Shown: positions 35,254-44,512, counted from the first letter of the stretch. The stretch: DNA of 64,000 bases from SAR324 cluster bacterium (GCA_028282885.1 JANQGX010000008.1:1-64000); one strand, 5' to 3'. Numbers and translations: made by a program. Notes: generated by a model from the letters alone, not told the origin.

Positions 35254-36390
35254 ATGGATTTTGAATTAACACGTGAAAACCTGATGATCCGCGATGCCAT
35301 CCGCAATTGGGTCTCCAAGGAGTGCAACAGGGATGTTGTGGGTGAACTGGATGCCGACTGGGCATTTCCCGGAAAGCTGTCGAAGAAACTGGCCAAGCTG
35401 GGATTCAGCGGAATAACCGTTCCCGAGGAGTTTGACGGTGAGGGAAAAAATATCCTCGGGTCATGCCTGGTAGTGGAGGAGATTGCCTATGCCTATCCTG
35501 CATTGGCTGCTATTTTTGCAGCTTCAGCTTTTAACGGCGGAGCTGTCATCGCTGAATTGGGGAGCCAGCAACAAAAGGAGAACCACCTTCCTGGCATATC
35601 AAGGGGAACCTTTCTGGTGGCCCTGGCGATCGTTGATGAGGACAGCAGAGCGGATATTCCCGCAGTAAAGGCATTAAAGAGTGATGATGATTTCGTTTTA
35701 TCCGGGAAAGCAAGTAATGTGCATCTGGCAGATCAATCAAAACTGATGATTATCTCTGCTCAAACCGGTACTGAAGTTGGAGAAACCACCCTTTTCTGTC
35801 TGGATATAGCGCAGGATGGAATCTCTATTGAACCGAGAAAAAACCTGGGATATCGCGGAGCAGGTTTTTGCGATGTCAATCTGACAAATGTCCATGTTCA
35901 TCAGGATCAGATCCTTGGTGGGAAAGCCGGATTGAACCGGGGAGTGGAGCAGGAAAAACAGATTGTGTCTTACCAACTCCTGGCTAATGCAGCGGCCGCT
36001 GTCGGGATTGCCAGAGGTGCCCTGGATTACGCAATAGACCATGCCCGGCAGCGGGTTCAGTTTAGTCAGAAAATAGGCAGTTTTCCGGCTATCGGTCACA
36101 AAATGGCGGAGATTGCGTATCGATGTGAAGCAGCCCAGTTTATGGTCTATAAGGCAGCCTGGCAGGCTGACCAGGGACAGGATTTCAGCAGGGCGGCTGC
36201 CGGGGCAAAATGCCTTGCTGCCGAATCTGCCGTGAATTCCGCAAAAGAAGGACTCCAGATCCTGGGTGGATACGGATACACAATGGAATATGATATCCAG
36301 CGCTATCTCAGGGATTCAATGGCATCTCTATTTGTTGGAAAAACCCTGGATGCTCTGAAAGATCAAATCAGTGTTTCTCTGGGATTATAG
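35254..36390 (+). CDS. Acyl-CoA dehydrogenase-like protein lacking the catalytic base
   Basis: A 378-residue protein with the complete acyl-CoA dehydrogenase fold, but neither known catalytic position holds Glu. At the medium-chain position the sequence is SLFVGKTLD (V360), and at the isovaleryl position it is Q241. The flavin-region TEP motif is also degenerate (ALAIVDEDSRADIP). It directly follows a catalytically intact paralogue. In actinobacterial steroid catabolism, α2β2 dehydrogenases pair one active and one base-less subunit; the same arrangement is inferred here. An alternative is a non-dehydrogenase member of the fold. Confidence 0.88.
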   Translation: MDFELTRENLMIRDAIRNWVSKECNRDVVGELDADWAFPGKLSKKLAKLGFSGITVPEEFDGEGKNILGSCLVVEEIAYAYPALAAIFAASAFNGGAVIAELGSQQQKENHLPGISRGTFLVALAIVDEDSRADIPAVKALKSDDDFVLSGKASNVHLADQSKLMIISAQTGTEVGETTLFCLDIAQDGISIEPRKNLGYRGAGFCDVNLTNVHVHQDQILGGKAGLNRGVEQEKQIVSYQLLANAAAAVGIARGALDYAIDHARQRVQFSQKIGSFPAIGHKMAEIAYRCEAAQFMVYKAAWQADQGQDFSRAAAGAKCLAAESAVNSAKEGLQILGGYGYTMEYDIQRYLRDSMASLFVGKTLDALKDQISVSLGL

Positions 36391-36591
36391 AAGTGAGTTG
36401 ATTTTCGTAACTGTTCAACCATTGCAATTCAAATAAACGGAGGCATTCACTTGTTTATTCATCCTTGCCCGGAATATCCAAATCATCATCAGGGGATGGA
36501 ATTAAATAAGATAGATGCAATCCCGGTTTGAGCAGTTACTGTGGTTTTTACAAATATGAAGGTTCACCTCAAATTAAAAAGGGAATGAGAT

Positions 36592-38229
36592 ATGGAAAAA
36601 CCATGGTTAAACGCATACGTGGAAGGAGTAAGCAGTCAGCTCGAATACGAAGAAGCAACAATGTCCGATTCCCTGACGGTTTCAGCAGGGAAACATCCGG
36701 ATGTAACCGCACTAATTTACTTTAAGAACAAGTTCACCTTCAGGCAGTTCAATGACCTGGTCAATCGTATGGCGAATGCCCTGGTAGGCCTCGGTGTTAA
36801 TAAGGGAGACAAGGTTTCATTGCTGCTGCCCAATGTTCCGCAGGTTGCCATCGCCACCTACGCTGTCTGGCGGATCGGTGGAATCGTTGTCATGAACAAT
36901 CCCCTCTATACCGACAAAGAACTGGAACACCAGTTTATAGATTCAGAGTCCAAATTCCTGGTTACCCTCGATTTGCTGGCTCCCAGGATGCTGGCTTTGA
37001 AGTCGAAAACAGGGATTGAAAAAATCATTGTTGCTCATATCAGGGACTATCTTACATTCCCATTAAAACAACTGTTCCCGATTCTGGCAAAAGATAAACA
37101 CAAGGATATACCACCTCAGCAGGATGTATATGAATGGCTCGACCTTATCAAGAAATATCCTGCCACCGATCCGGGAATCAAGGTCGATTTCAATGAGGTG
37201 GCCGCTCTGCAATACACCGGGGGGACCACCGGTGTCAGCAAGGGGGTGGTGCTTAGTCATTCCAATTTTTCCAAGAACTGTCAGCAAGGACTGGCCTGGA
37301 TATATAAGTTGAAACCGGGTGAATCCACAGTGCTGGGAAGCCTGCCGATCTTTCACGCTTTTGGTCTTTTTGCCCTGAACATGTGTGTTAGAGGCGTCTG
37401 GTCCATGGTCCTGATCCCGAGGCCTGAACCCGAGTTCATTATGGAAGCGGTTCACAAAAACAAAGTTAATCTCTTCCCCGGCGTTCCCACCATGTTCATC
37501 GGTATTCTCAATCACCCAAAACGGGATAAGTTTGATCTGTCCTCACTCGATATTTGTGTTTCAGGAGCGGCTCCCTGTCCAGTTGATGTGATCAGACGGT
37601 TTGAAGACCTGACCAAGGCCCAGATTGTGGAAGGATTTGGTATTTCGGAAGCGAGTCCAGCGACCTGCATCAATCCGGTTGGTGGCATCAATAAACCGGG
37701 ATCCATCGGTCTTCCTTTGCCCGATACCTTGGTGAAGATAGTGGATCTTTACGATAAATCAAAAGAACTGGGGCCAAATCAGCCCGGCGAGCTGGTGGTC
37801 TTCGGCCCCCAGGTTTCCGATGGGGGCTATCTCAATATGCCCGAAGAAACAGCGGAAACCTTTCAGGATGGTTGGCTGTATACCGGCGATATCGCCCAGA
37901 TGGATGAAGATGGCTATACCTACATCGTCGATCGTAAGAAAGACATGATTATTGCGGGAGGCTACAACATCTACCCCAGGGAAATCGATGAAGTCCTCTT
38001 TACACACCCCAAAATCGCCGAGGCCTGTGCCAAAGGTGTGGCGGACGACTATCGTGGAGAAACGGTAAAAGCTTTTGTGGCGCTGAAGCAGGGAGAGTCA
38101 ATAACCGCCGATGAGGTTATAGAACACTGCAAGAAAAGTCTGGCTGCCTACAAGGTGCCGAAAATCGTTGAATTCAGGGAAGAACTTCCCAAAAGTGCGG
38201 TTGGTAAAATTTTGAGAAAAGAACTCTAA
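36592..38229 (+). CDS. Long-chain/aryl acyl-CoA ligase (AMP-forming)
   Basis: A 545-residue adenylate-forming ligase that makes acyl-CoA from a carboxylic acid, ATP and CoA. The P-loop-like YTGGTTGVSKGVVLSH is in the middle, followed by GFGISEASP, YTGDIAQMDEDGY, DRKKDMIIAGGYNIYPREID (hinge) and the C-terminal catalytic Lys in AVGKILRKEL. It resembles FadD-type enzymes. It has its own 201-bp upstream gap but lies on the same strand as the dehydrogenases and thiolase-like gene and probably supplies the CoA ester that they process. Confidence 0.92.
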   Translation: MEKPWLNAYVEGVSSQLEYEEATMSDSLTVSAGKHPDVTALIYFKNKFTFRQFNDLVNRMANALVGLGVNKGDKVSLLLPNVPQVAIATYAVWRIGGIVVMNNPLYTDKELEHQFIDSESKFLVTLDLLAPRMLALKSKTGIEKIIVAHIRDYLTFPLKQLFPILAKDKHKDIPPQQDVYEWLDLIKKYPATDPGIKVDFNEVAALQYTGGTTGVSKGVVLSHSNFSKNCQQGLAWIYKLKPGESTVLGSLPIFHAFGLFALNMCVRGVWSMVLIPRPEPEFIMEAVHKNKVNLFPGVPTMFIGILNHPKRDKFDLSSLDICVSGAAPCPVDVIRRFEDLTKAQIVEGFGISEASPATCINPVGGINKPGSIGLPLPDTLVKIVDLYDKSKELGPNQPGELVVFGPQVSDGGYLNMPEETAETFQDGWLYTGDIAQMDEDGYTYIVDRKKDMIIAGGYNIYPREIDEVLFTHPKIAEACAKGVADDYRGETVKAFVALKQGESITADEVIEHCKKSLAAYKVPKIVEFREELPKSAVGKILRKEL

Positions 38230-38330
38230 TGGACAAATTCCTTCCGAGTAACTTTTGTTGGAAAGCTAAATCGCCTTCCTGAAACGTTATTCCGGCTTGT
38301 GGAATCAGATAACTTTTATAAAGGGTCAAG

Positions 38331-39515
38331 ATGAGTAATTTAAAAGGTAAGGTTGCTTTTGTGGGAATTGGAGAAGTCCCTACAGGAAGACACGCCGACA
38401 AGGCTGCAATCTATCATGCAATCAAATCTGCCAAAATGGCGATTCGGGATGCGGGAATCAATAAGGATGAAATCGATTATGTTTTGCCTACGGCATCTCT
38501 ATACAGCCCCGCGTTTAACACTGAGATGGTCACCTGTAGGGTGGTTGAAGAGTTGGGATTGAAAAACTGCAAGAAAAACGTGCAGATTTTTTCCGGAGGA
38601 TCCAGCAGCAGTAACGCACTATTAATCGCCAGTACACTGATCAACCAGGGAATGGCACGCTATGTTCTGTTTGTCCATACTGACAGATTGGGAACGGGAG
38701 TGAACCTGCAACAAGGCATCGATCTTTTCTCAACTGCGGGAATATCGGCAGAATGGGAAGTCCCCTTCGGTCAACACTACTCTTCAATTGCCGCTCTCGC
38801 CACAACCCGATACCAGTATGAAACCGGCTGTACGGATGAGGAGATGTCGGCAGTTTGTGTATCCAACCGGAAATGGGCCGAACTGAATCCAAACGCTTTC
38901 TTCAGAAAGCCTCTTACCATTGAAGAGGTAATGAGTTCAAAAATGCTCTCAACACCCCTGCGGGCCAAACAGTCCAATATGCTGTTTGACGGCGGAGCCG
39001 CCTTTGTCCTGACCTCCGCGGAACGAGCCCGGGACGTGGCAGATAGGCCGGTATACCTGCTGGGTGAGGGCGGGGTTGTCACCCATTTTGTTTATTCCCA
39101 GGAGAAGGACATCACCCGGTATGGTTGGGCTGAAGCCGGAAAAACAGCATTTGAACAGGCTGGATTGACGCCGAAGGATATTGATGTGGCTGAAATCTAC
39201 GATTCCTATCCTGTCTACCAGATCATCGGATTGGAAGAGCTCGGATTCTGCGAACGCGGTGAGGCCGGAAAGCTGTTTCTCAATGGTGATACCTGGCCGG
39301 GAGGTAAACTACCGTGTACCACAAATGGGGGAATGCTGTCCCAGGGGCACACAGGGGCCGGTGGAGCTGTTGCCTTAATGGTTGAAGCAGTCCGACAACT
39401 GATGGGCAAAGCGGGTGAGCGACAGGTCAAAGATGCCAGGTTTGCAGTGGAAACTGCGACCGGGGGAACTTATATGGATTCACAGGTGACAATTCTGGGA
39501 ACCGAGATACCGTAA
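38331..39515 (+). CDS. Thiolase-fold protein without catalytic cysteines (probable acyl-CoA retro-aldolase)
   Basis: A 394-residue SCP-x/Ltp-type thiolase-fold protein. In real thiolases the nucleophilic Cys lies in a short CxSG loop; here residues 84-95 read VQIFSGGSSSSN, with no Cys. The second Cys near the C-terminus is replaced in VETATGGTYM (376-377), while the oxyanion His is kept in SQGHTGAGG (H340). Tyrosines stand in AEIYDSYPVY (290-296), as in the steroid aldolase Ltp2. The next gene encodes a DUF35 partner, as in Ltp2 systems. Retro-aldol cleavage of a side-chain acyl-CoA is more likely than thiolysis. Confidence 0.85.
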   Translation: MSNLKGKVAFVGIGEVPTGRHADKAAIYHAIKSAKMAIRDAGINKDEIDYVLPTASLYSPAFNTEMVTCRVVEELGLKNCKKNVQIFSGGSSSSNALLIASTLINQGMARYVLFVHTDRLGTGVNLQQGIDLFSTAGISAEWEVPFGQHYSSIAALATTRYQYETGCTDEEMSAVCVSNRKWAELNPNAFFRKPLTIEEVMSSKMLSTPLRAKQSNMLFDGGAAFVLTSAERARDVADRPVYLLGEGGVVTHFVYSQEKDITRYGWAEAGKTAFEQAGLTPKDIDVAEIYDSYPVYQIIGLEELGFCERGEAGKLFLNGDTWPGGKLPCTTNGGMLSQGHTGAGGAVALMVEAVRQLMGKAGERQVKDARFAVETATGGTYMDSQVTILGTEIP

Positions 39516-39621
39516 GTTAAAATCAAAATTGAATCAATTTAATGAGTTAAGGACTTAAGAAGAAATTATAGAATTGAAATCTGAAGATGGTGAGAAGCAA
39601 CTAACAATGAAAGGAGAAAAA

Positions 39622-40029
39622 ATGACACAACGACCAAAGCCGGTACCGGTAGTTAATCCCTGGGCCAGACCTTTCTGGGATGCTGCCATGGAGGATCGTC
39701 TGACCTTCCAGAAATGCAAGGATTGCGGGGCGAACATATTCTACCCGAGGATCGCCTGCACCGAATGCTTTTCAGACAACCTGGATTGGGTGAACGCATC
39801 CGGGAAAGGAACGATTTACTCTTATACGGTTGTGGAAAATAACTCGCCGACGGCTTTTCTGGGCGACTGCCCCTATGTCGTCGCTATTGTCAGACTTGAT
39901 GAGGGACCTCAGATGCTGACCAATATTATCAATTGCGATCCCTATTCAATTCAGTGCGATATGCCGGTAAAAGTGGTGTTTGAACAATTAAACGAAGAGT
40001 TCAAGTTGCCGAAGTTTCAGCCCATCTGA
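39622..40029 (+). CDS. DUF35 zinc-ribbon/OB-fold protein, partner of the thiolase-like protein
   Basis: A 135-residue protein. The ATG at 39622 is preceded by AAAGGAG; the frame opens 16 codons earlier without a ribosome site. The rubredoxin-like zinc ribbon uses C32, C35, C46 and C49 (CKDCG and CTECF), followed by an OB-fold domain with GKGTIYSYTVV. DUF35 proteins bind thiolase-fold partners and are required for activity of the Ltp2-type aldolases and archaeal HMG-CoA synthase. Its position 106 bp after the thiolase-like gene fits this. Confidence 0.9.
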   Translation: MTQRPKPVPVVNPWARPFWDAAMEDRLTFQKCKDCGANIFYPRIACTECFSDNLDWVNASGKGTIYSYTVVENNSPTAFLGDCPYVVAIVRLDEGPQMLTNIINCDPYSIQCDMPVKVVFEQLNEEFKLPKFQPI

Positions 40030-40226
40030 GACGAAAATGAAGTTAAATCTGACGAAGGGAGACCGATCCCGGCATCAAAGCCTGGTATGAGTTAGCGACT
40101 CCCAATATGTTCAATAACATATTAAGCCTGGCGATGATGGTGCTCATGGATCGTCAGGCTCTTATTAGAGCTTAGTAGACAAGACAATTCTTCTCCTTTG
40201 TATTAACCCCCATCTAAAGAGGAAAC

Positions 40227-40676
40227 ATGGCTCCCAGTAAGTTTGGTGACGATTTCAATGTGGGTGATATTTATCATACCCAGGCGATCACTTTGACGGA
40301 AACGCACATTGTGAATTGGGCGGGTTTGACAATGGATTTTTACCCGCTACACATGGACAAGGAATATGCAGCCAAAAGCCAGTTTGGGGAAAGGCTGGTT
40401 CATGGTCCTTTGATATTTGCCCTGGCTGTTGGCCTGGTCGGTACGGCCGGATTTGCAGGGGATTCGGCTATAGCCTGGCTGGGTGTCAACAATATGAAAA
40501 TGCTGGGCCCGGTTAGGATCGGGGATACGATCAGGGTTGAAGTTGAAGTCAAAGAAAAACGTCCTACCAAAAACCCGGCCCAAGGCGTGCAAACCTGGAG
40601 ATACACCGTTAAAAACCAAAAAGATGAATCGGTAATGGAACTGGACTACATCCTCATGTTCCATATGCGCGTTTAA
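40227..40676 (+). CDS. MaoC-family (hot-dog) enoyl-CoA hydratase
   Basis: A 149-residue single hot-dog domain. The hydratase motif is present: MDFYPLHMDKEYAAKSQFG, then LVHGPLIFALA, giving the catalytic Asp37 and His42. It should hydrate a trans-2-enoyl-CoA produced by a dehydrogenase, in the same way that ChsH1-type MaoC proteins feed steroid side-chain aldolases. Length is at the compact end of the family. It is 23 bp before the second ligase gene and follows a 197-bp gap after the DUF35 gene. Confidence 0.9.
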   Translation: MAPSKFGDDFNVGDIYHTQAITLTETHIVNWAGLTMDFYPLHMDKEYAAKSQFGERLVHGPLIFALAVGLVGTAGFAGDSAIAWLGVNNMKMLGPVRIGDTIRVEVEVKEKRPTKNPAQGVQTWRYTVKNQKDESVMELDYILMFHMRV

Positions 40677-40699
40677 ATCCATACCATCCGGGAGGAAAC

Positions 40700-42274
40700 A
40701 TGATTACTCTGACCATTGGCGATCTGTATGACCGATGTGTGCAGTTTTTCGGCGACAGCACAGCCATCACCTTCAAAGATCGTTCTTATACCTATCGGGA
40801 TATGGGACATCATGCGGATTGCCTTGTTACCGCCCTGGATAGAGTAGGGCTGAAAAAAGGTGACAAGGTCGGTTTTCTGATGGCCAATTGCCCTGAATAT
40901 ATCTTTTGCGAAATTGCGGTTGCCAAGCTGGGATGCACCCGAGTGCCCTTGGCGGTCCTGCTTAATCCGGATGATCATGTTTACATGCTCAATCTGGTTG
41001 AATGTACGACACTGATCTATCACGAGAAACTGGCAGATCGTATCAAGGAGATGATGCCCAAACTGGAAACCGTTACCAATTATATTTGTGTTGCTGAAGA
41101 CGCTTCCAGCGTGATGGATGGCCACCTGCATATGCAAACCCTGATGAAGGAAAATCAACCTTCGAACCTGAAAGTCGAAATTGATCCAGAAGATCTGGTG
41201 GGGATTTACTTTACCGGCGGAACAACCGGCAAGCCTAAAGGGGTCATGCTTTCACACAGGGCCTGGGTTTACACAGTGCTGATGGAAACCCTGGATTTTG
41301 ATTTTGGCCGTGAAGAGGTTTTTGCTTACATGACGCCCCTGACACACGCCGGTGGGTGTTTGATGTTGCCGGTGTTCCTGCGGAAAGGCAGGTGTGTAAT
41401 TCTCGACCATTTTGATCCCGGGGAGTTTCTAGAGTGTGTACAGAAAGAGAATGTCACTATGACTTTTCTGGTCCCCACCATGATCTACGTTCTCCTCGAT
41501 CATCCGGATTTGAACAACTATGATCTGAGCAGCCTGAGAAACGTCATTTATGGAGCCTCTGCCATCGCACCGGAGCGGCTGAAACAAGCTGTAACGACTT
41601 TTGGTCCAATTTTTACCCAGCTTTTCGGCCAGACGGAAGCGCCGATGGTGTTTAGCTCCCTGCCCAGGGAGGATCACGTAATTGAAGATCCTGAACGGGA
41701 AAGGCAGATTTTCGCATCTGCTGGTCGTCCTACCTTTCATGCGGAAGTCAAACTCATCGGGGATGATGGCAAGGAGGTCGAACAGGGAGAGAAAGGTGAG
41801 ATAGTGGTTCGCTGTGCTAACATGATGAGTGGTTATTATAAAAATCCCGAAGCCACCGCAGATACCATCAAAAACGGTTGGCTCCACACCGGGGATATTG
41901 CCAGACAGGATGAGGAAGGATTTATCTATATTGTCGATCGGAAGAAGGATATGATTATCAGCGGCGGATTCAACATATTCCCCCGCGAGATCGAGGATGT
42001 TCTATTTGAACATCCGGCTGTAAAGGATGCAGCGGTTATCGGGTCGCCTCATGACAAATGGGGAGAAGAGGTCAGGGCCGTGGTTGTTTTGAGGGAGAAG
42101 GATGCAGCAACGACAGAAGACCTGATCGCATTTGTAAAAGAGAAGAAAGGCAGCCTGGTATCACCCAAGAAGGTTGACTTCTGGGACAGCATTCCACTGA
42201 CCAACCTGGGAAAGGTCGATAAAAAGGCCATCCGTGCCAAGTATTGGGAAGGTAAAGACAGGATGATTTCTTAA
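40700..42274 (+). CDS. Acyl-CoA ligase (AMP-forming)
   Basis: A 524-residue adenylate-forming ligase, preceded by GGGAGG. Signature elements are YFTGGTTGKPKGVMLSH, the FGQTEAPM substrate region, HTGDIARQDEEGF, DRKKDMIISGGFNIFPREIE and the C-terminal Lys in NLGKVDKKAIR. It is not close to the other ligase at 36592 beyond family motifs, so it likely accepts a different acid. It ends the acyl-CoA operon and is followed by a strong terminator. Confidence 0.92.
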   Translation: MITLTIGDLYDRCVQFFGDSTAITFKDRSYTYRDMGHHADCLVTALDRVGLKKGDKVGFLMANCPEYIFCEIAVAKLGCTRVPLAVLLNPDDHVYMLNLVECTTLIYHEKLADRIKEMMPKLETVTNYICVAEDASSVMDGHLHMQTLMKENQPSNLKVEIDPEDLVGIYFTGGTTGKPKGVMLSHRAWVYTVLMETLDFDFGREEVFAYMTPLTHAGGCLMLPVFLRKGRCVILDHFDPGEFLECVQKENVTMTFLVPTMIYVLLDHPDLNNYDLSSLRNVIYGASAIAPERLKQAVTTFGPIFTQLFGQTEAPMVFSSLPREDHVIEDPERERQIFASAGRPTFHAEVKLIGDDGKEVEQGEKGEIVVRCANMMSGYYKNPEATADTIKNGWLHTGDIARQDEEGFIYIVDRKKDMIISGGFNIFPREIEDVLFEHPAVKDAAVIGSPHDKWGEEVRAVVVLREKDAATTEDLIAFVKEKKGSLVSPKKVDFWDSIPLTNLGKVDKKAIRAKYWEGKDRMIS

Positions 42275-42320
42275 CAGGCTTTATCAGATGTGTCTTTGGA
42301 CTCTCTGGAAAGGAGAGGAT

Positions 42321-42364
42321 GAGGATCATTGCCTGTAAATTAAGGCATTGATCCTCTTTTTTTT
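42321..42364 (+). terminator. Rho-independent terminator of the acyl-CoA operon
   Basis: A 13-bp stem (42321-42333 with 42344-42356, GAGGATCATTGCC against GGCATTGATCCTC, one mismatch) and a 10-nt loop are followed by eight T residues (42357-42364). It serves the plus strand only; on the minus strand the hairpin is not followed by T's. Confidence 0.92.
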
Positions 42365-42366
42365 GC

Positions 42367-43554
42367 CTAGTCGGCGGTCATCCAGTCGGTGAGAATTTTG
42401 GTTTCACCCTCGGCGAGGCATTGAATGAGAAAGACGCTATTCTGCCCCTGCCTGGTTGTTGGATCATTAGGATTGTAGGGTTTGTAGTTGATCTTCCCGA
42501 AAATTCCCTGGAAATCGTTGATACCTTCAAGTTCCTTCACCAGGGTTTCACGGGTCAGGTTTCGACCTGCCCGTTTCATCGCTTCAACAATCGGCTCCAT
42601 GAAGCCGATTCCGGCATACCAGAAGATTCCCCAACGCTCACCCGGAGCAAACTTTTCATAGGCGTCTTTCTTATATTTCAGAAGCAACGGATTCTGTGAA
42701 TCGGCTGTCAAACCGAAACTGCCCGTAATCAGGCCTTCCAGGGCACCCCGGCTGATATTAAAAAGGAGAGGAAAGTCCGAACAGGTACTGGTACTCATCC
42801 ACTGCGTTTCGAGACGCATGGCCTTTCCTGTTAATATGGTTCGGATTACCGAGGAGGGGGTTACCCAGAGAAGCACGGCATCAGCTTTGGCATTACGAAG
42901 CTTCATGATGATGGGTTTCATGTCCTTGTCCGCGACATTGAGTGGCACCGTAGCCGCCAGTTCCATTCCCAGTTCTTTGGCAGCTTTTTCTGCACCCCTC
43001 AGGCCATCCTTACCATACTCATCGTTCTGGTATACAATGGCAACCTTCTTCTTTTTCAGGGAGTTCACCGCATATTTAACCAGAATTTGTGCCTCATCAT
43101 AATAGTAGGGATAGGTTGCAAAGAGGTACTTGCTGGGAGGGTTGGTCCAGACTCGTGACCCGGTAGCTGGTCCCACCCATGGAATTTTCTGATTTATGAT
43201 GTAGTCTTTAACAGCCATTCCGGGCGCAGTTCCCACACCAACTACCCAGGCGAAAATTCCGTGGCTGCTCTCCTGCAGTTCCTTTACTCCATGAATGGTC
43301 TTGGCTGGATTATATGCATCATCAAAATGGTGATAAATGATTTTCCTGCCGTGAATTCCACCCTCAGCGTTGATCATTTTGAAAAGAGCTTCGGTTGCCC
43401 GCGGAACCGATCCCCAAGCTGCTGCTGGCCCTGTTTGCGGTCCCCAGCTTCCAATGTGTATTTCTGTATCCGTTATTCCGTCAGCCGCTGTCAGGCTGAG
43501 TGGTAGCCATAAACTTATAAAAAGCAGTCCAAACCATCGCAACATTTGTTTCAT
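42367..43554 (-). CDS. Branched-chain amino acid-type (LivJ-like) ABC substrate-binding protein
   Basis: A 394-residue periplasmic binding protein. The start at 43554 is clear: GGAGGGCAATT stands just before ATG and a signal peptide follows (ending near LSLTAADG). The mature N-terminus reads TDTEIHIGSWGPQTGPAAAWG, and KVAIVYQNDEYGKDG is typical of the Peripla_BP_6 family. No permease or ATPase genes adjoin it, so it is an orphan that must use transport genes elsewhere. Relatives near acyl-CoA genes often bind aromatic or carboxylic acids, so it could import the substrate of the preceding operon. Confidence 0.9.
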   Translation of the reverse strand: MKQMLRWFGLLFISLWLPLSLTAADGITDTEIHIGSWGPQTGPAAAWGSVPRATEALFKMINAEGGIHGRKIIYHHFDDAYNPAKTIHGVKELQESSHGIFAWVVGVGTAPGMAVKDYIINQKIPWVGPATGSRVWTNPPSKYLFATYPYYYDEAQILVKYAVNSLKKKKVAIVYQNDEYGKDGLRGAEKAAKELGMELAATVPLNVADKDMKPIIMKLRNAKADAVLLWVTPSSVIRTILTGKAMRLETQWMSTSTCSDFPLLFNISRGALEGLITGSFGLTADSQNPLLLKYKKDAYEKFAPGERWGIFWYAGIGFMEPIVEAMKRAGRNLTRETLVKELEGINDFQGIFGKINYKPYNPNDPTTRQGQNSVFLIQCLAEGETKILTDWMTAD

Positions 43555-43854
43555 AATTGCCCTCCTTTTTTTTAAACTTTTGCCACCCCGACGACCCTGA
43601 TATTGTCCTTCAATTTCAAAAAGATAAATCAGGTTCGGGGCGAATGGCTGAAAATGGTACCTCACTATTCCAGAAAGCTTTTACTATTGCAACAGAAAAA
43701 CCGGTTGATAAGCTCCCGCCTGCTTTGAGAGCAAACACCGATAAAAGGCATTCTCTCGGATCCATCAACCTGGCTAGCTTTGATGGATGGTTCTAATGTG
43801 TTGTTATCTTTGAGTTCAGGATATCACCTGAAGACTAACGCGAGGTGAATTCAT

Positions 43855-43883
43855 TTGACTGGTTTTTGGGAAATGGCTAGAAT
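43855..43883 (+). promoter_or_regulatory. Promoter of the tRNA-Ser gene
   Basis: TTGACT (43855-43860) and TAGAAT (43878-43883) are separated by exactly 17 bp, and the tRNA begins about 70 nt downstream of the expected start point. The rest of the 407-bp gap back to the binding-protein gene (minus strand) shows no gene. Confidence 0.65.
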
Positions 43884-43961
43884 CGACCTTATCGAGACAA
43901 GGCAGACTGCGTTGTGCACGCAGCAATCGGACGTTATCCGAAGTACAAAAAAAGCGTCTGC

Positions 43962-44051
43962 GGAGAGATGGCCGAGTGGACGAAGGCGGTTGATTCGAAA
44001 TCAACTGTACGCGCGAGCGTACCCAGGGTTCGAATCCCTGTCTCTCCGCCA
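43962..44051 (+). tRNA. tRNA-Ser (anticodon CGA)
   Basis: A class II tRNA of 90 nt with encoded CCA. The acceptor stem pairs GGAGAGA (43962-43968) with TCTCTCC (44041-44047), followed by discriminator G and CCA. The anticodon stem-loop has stem GTTGA/TCAAC and loop TTCGAAA, placing anticodon CGA at 43996-43998 (reads UCG). A long variable arm and the T-loop GGTTCGAATCC complete it. It is isolated; no integrase or other tRNA gene lies next to it. Confidence 0.97.
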
Positions 44052-44071
44052 GTTAAAAACGGGGACATATA

Positions 44072-44512
44072 TTATTGAAACTGTTGACTGAGGGCTTTGA
44101 AGGCCATCTGCCAGGCTTTATCCTGCCATAGTCGTGCTTCTTCCCACTCTTTCGACCTGCGCCAACCGGAGTGTACCAGATGGACTGTGGATCCGCTTTC
44201 ATTCGGATAGAAGGAAATTACAACATGGGTTAGCGGATCGGCACTGTTGGCAAAGTGCTTGAATTGCTTGGGGCTCCGCCATTCGAATGAGAGTAACTGT
44301 CCGGGTTCGATGGCGGTGATCCTGCAGCCAATTGTACTGTTGTTCTCACGATCATCCGGCTCCCAGAACAGTTCGTATCTACCTCCGACAATCGGTTCCA
44401 CCTCAGCAACACCGGTCAACCAGGACTCAAGCAGTTCATTTTTGCTAAACATTTCAAATGCTTGTTTGGTAGAACAAGAAAGACTTACGGATTGATAAAT
44501 GATCTGATCCAC
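44072..44512 (-). CDS. SRPBCC/AHSA1-domain protein
   Basis: A 146-residue START-like fold protein of the activator-of-Hsp90-ATPase-1 type. The frame begins at 44542 with ATG, but AAAGGAGGT eight bases before the GTG at 44512 marks the true start. The pattern is standard: SVSLSCSTKQAFEMFSKNE, ESWLTGVAEVEPIVGGRYEL, LLSFEWRSP, and HSGWRRSKEWEEA. Such proteins bind small hydrophobic ligands, but a ligand cannot be inferred. The gene is on its own and convergent with tRNA-Ser. Confidence 0.85.
   Translation of the reverse strand: MDQIIYQSVSLSCSTKQAFEMFSKNELLESWLTGVAEVEPIVGGRYELFWEPDDRENNSTIGCRITAIEPGQLLSFEWRSPKQFKHFANSADPLTHVVISFYPNESGSTVHLVHSGWRRSKEWEEARLWQDKAWQMAFKALSQQFQ

Noticed and set aside
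43962-44100. tRNA-Ser as an integration (att) site
   Set aside because: No integrase gene and no repeated copy of the tRNA 3' end were seen in the window.
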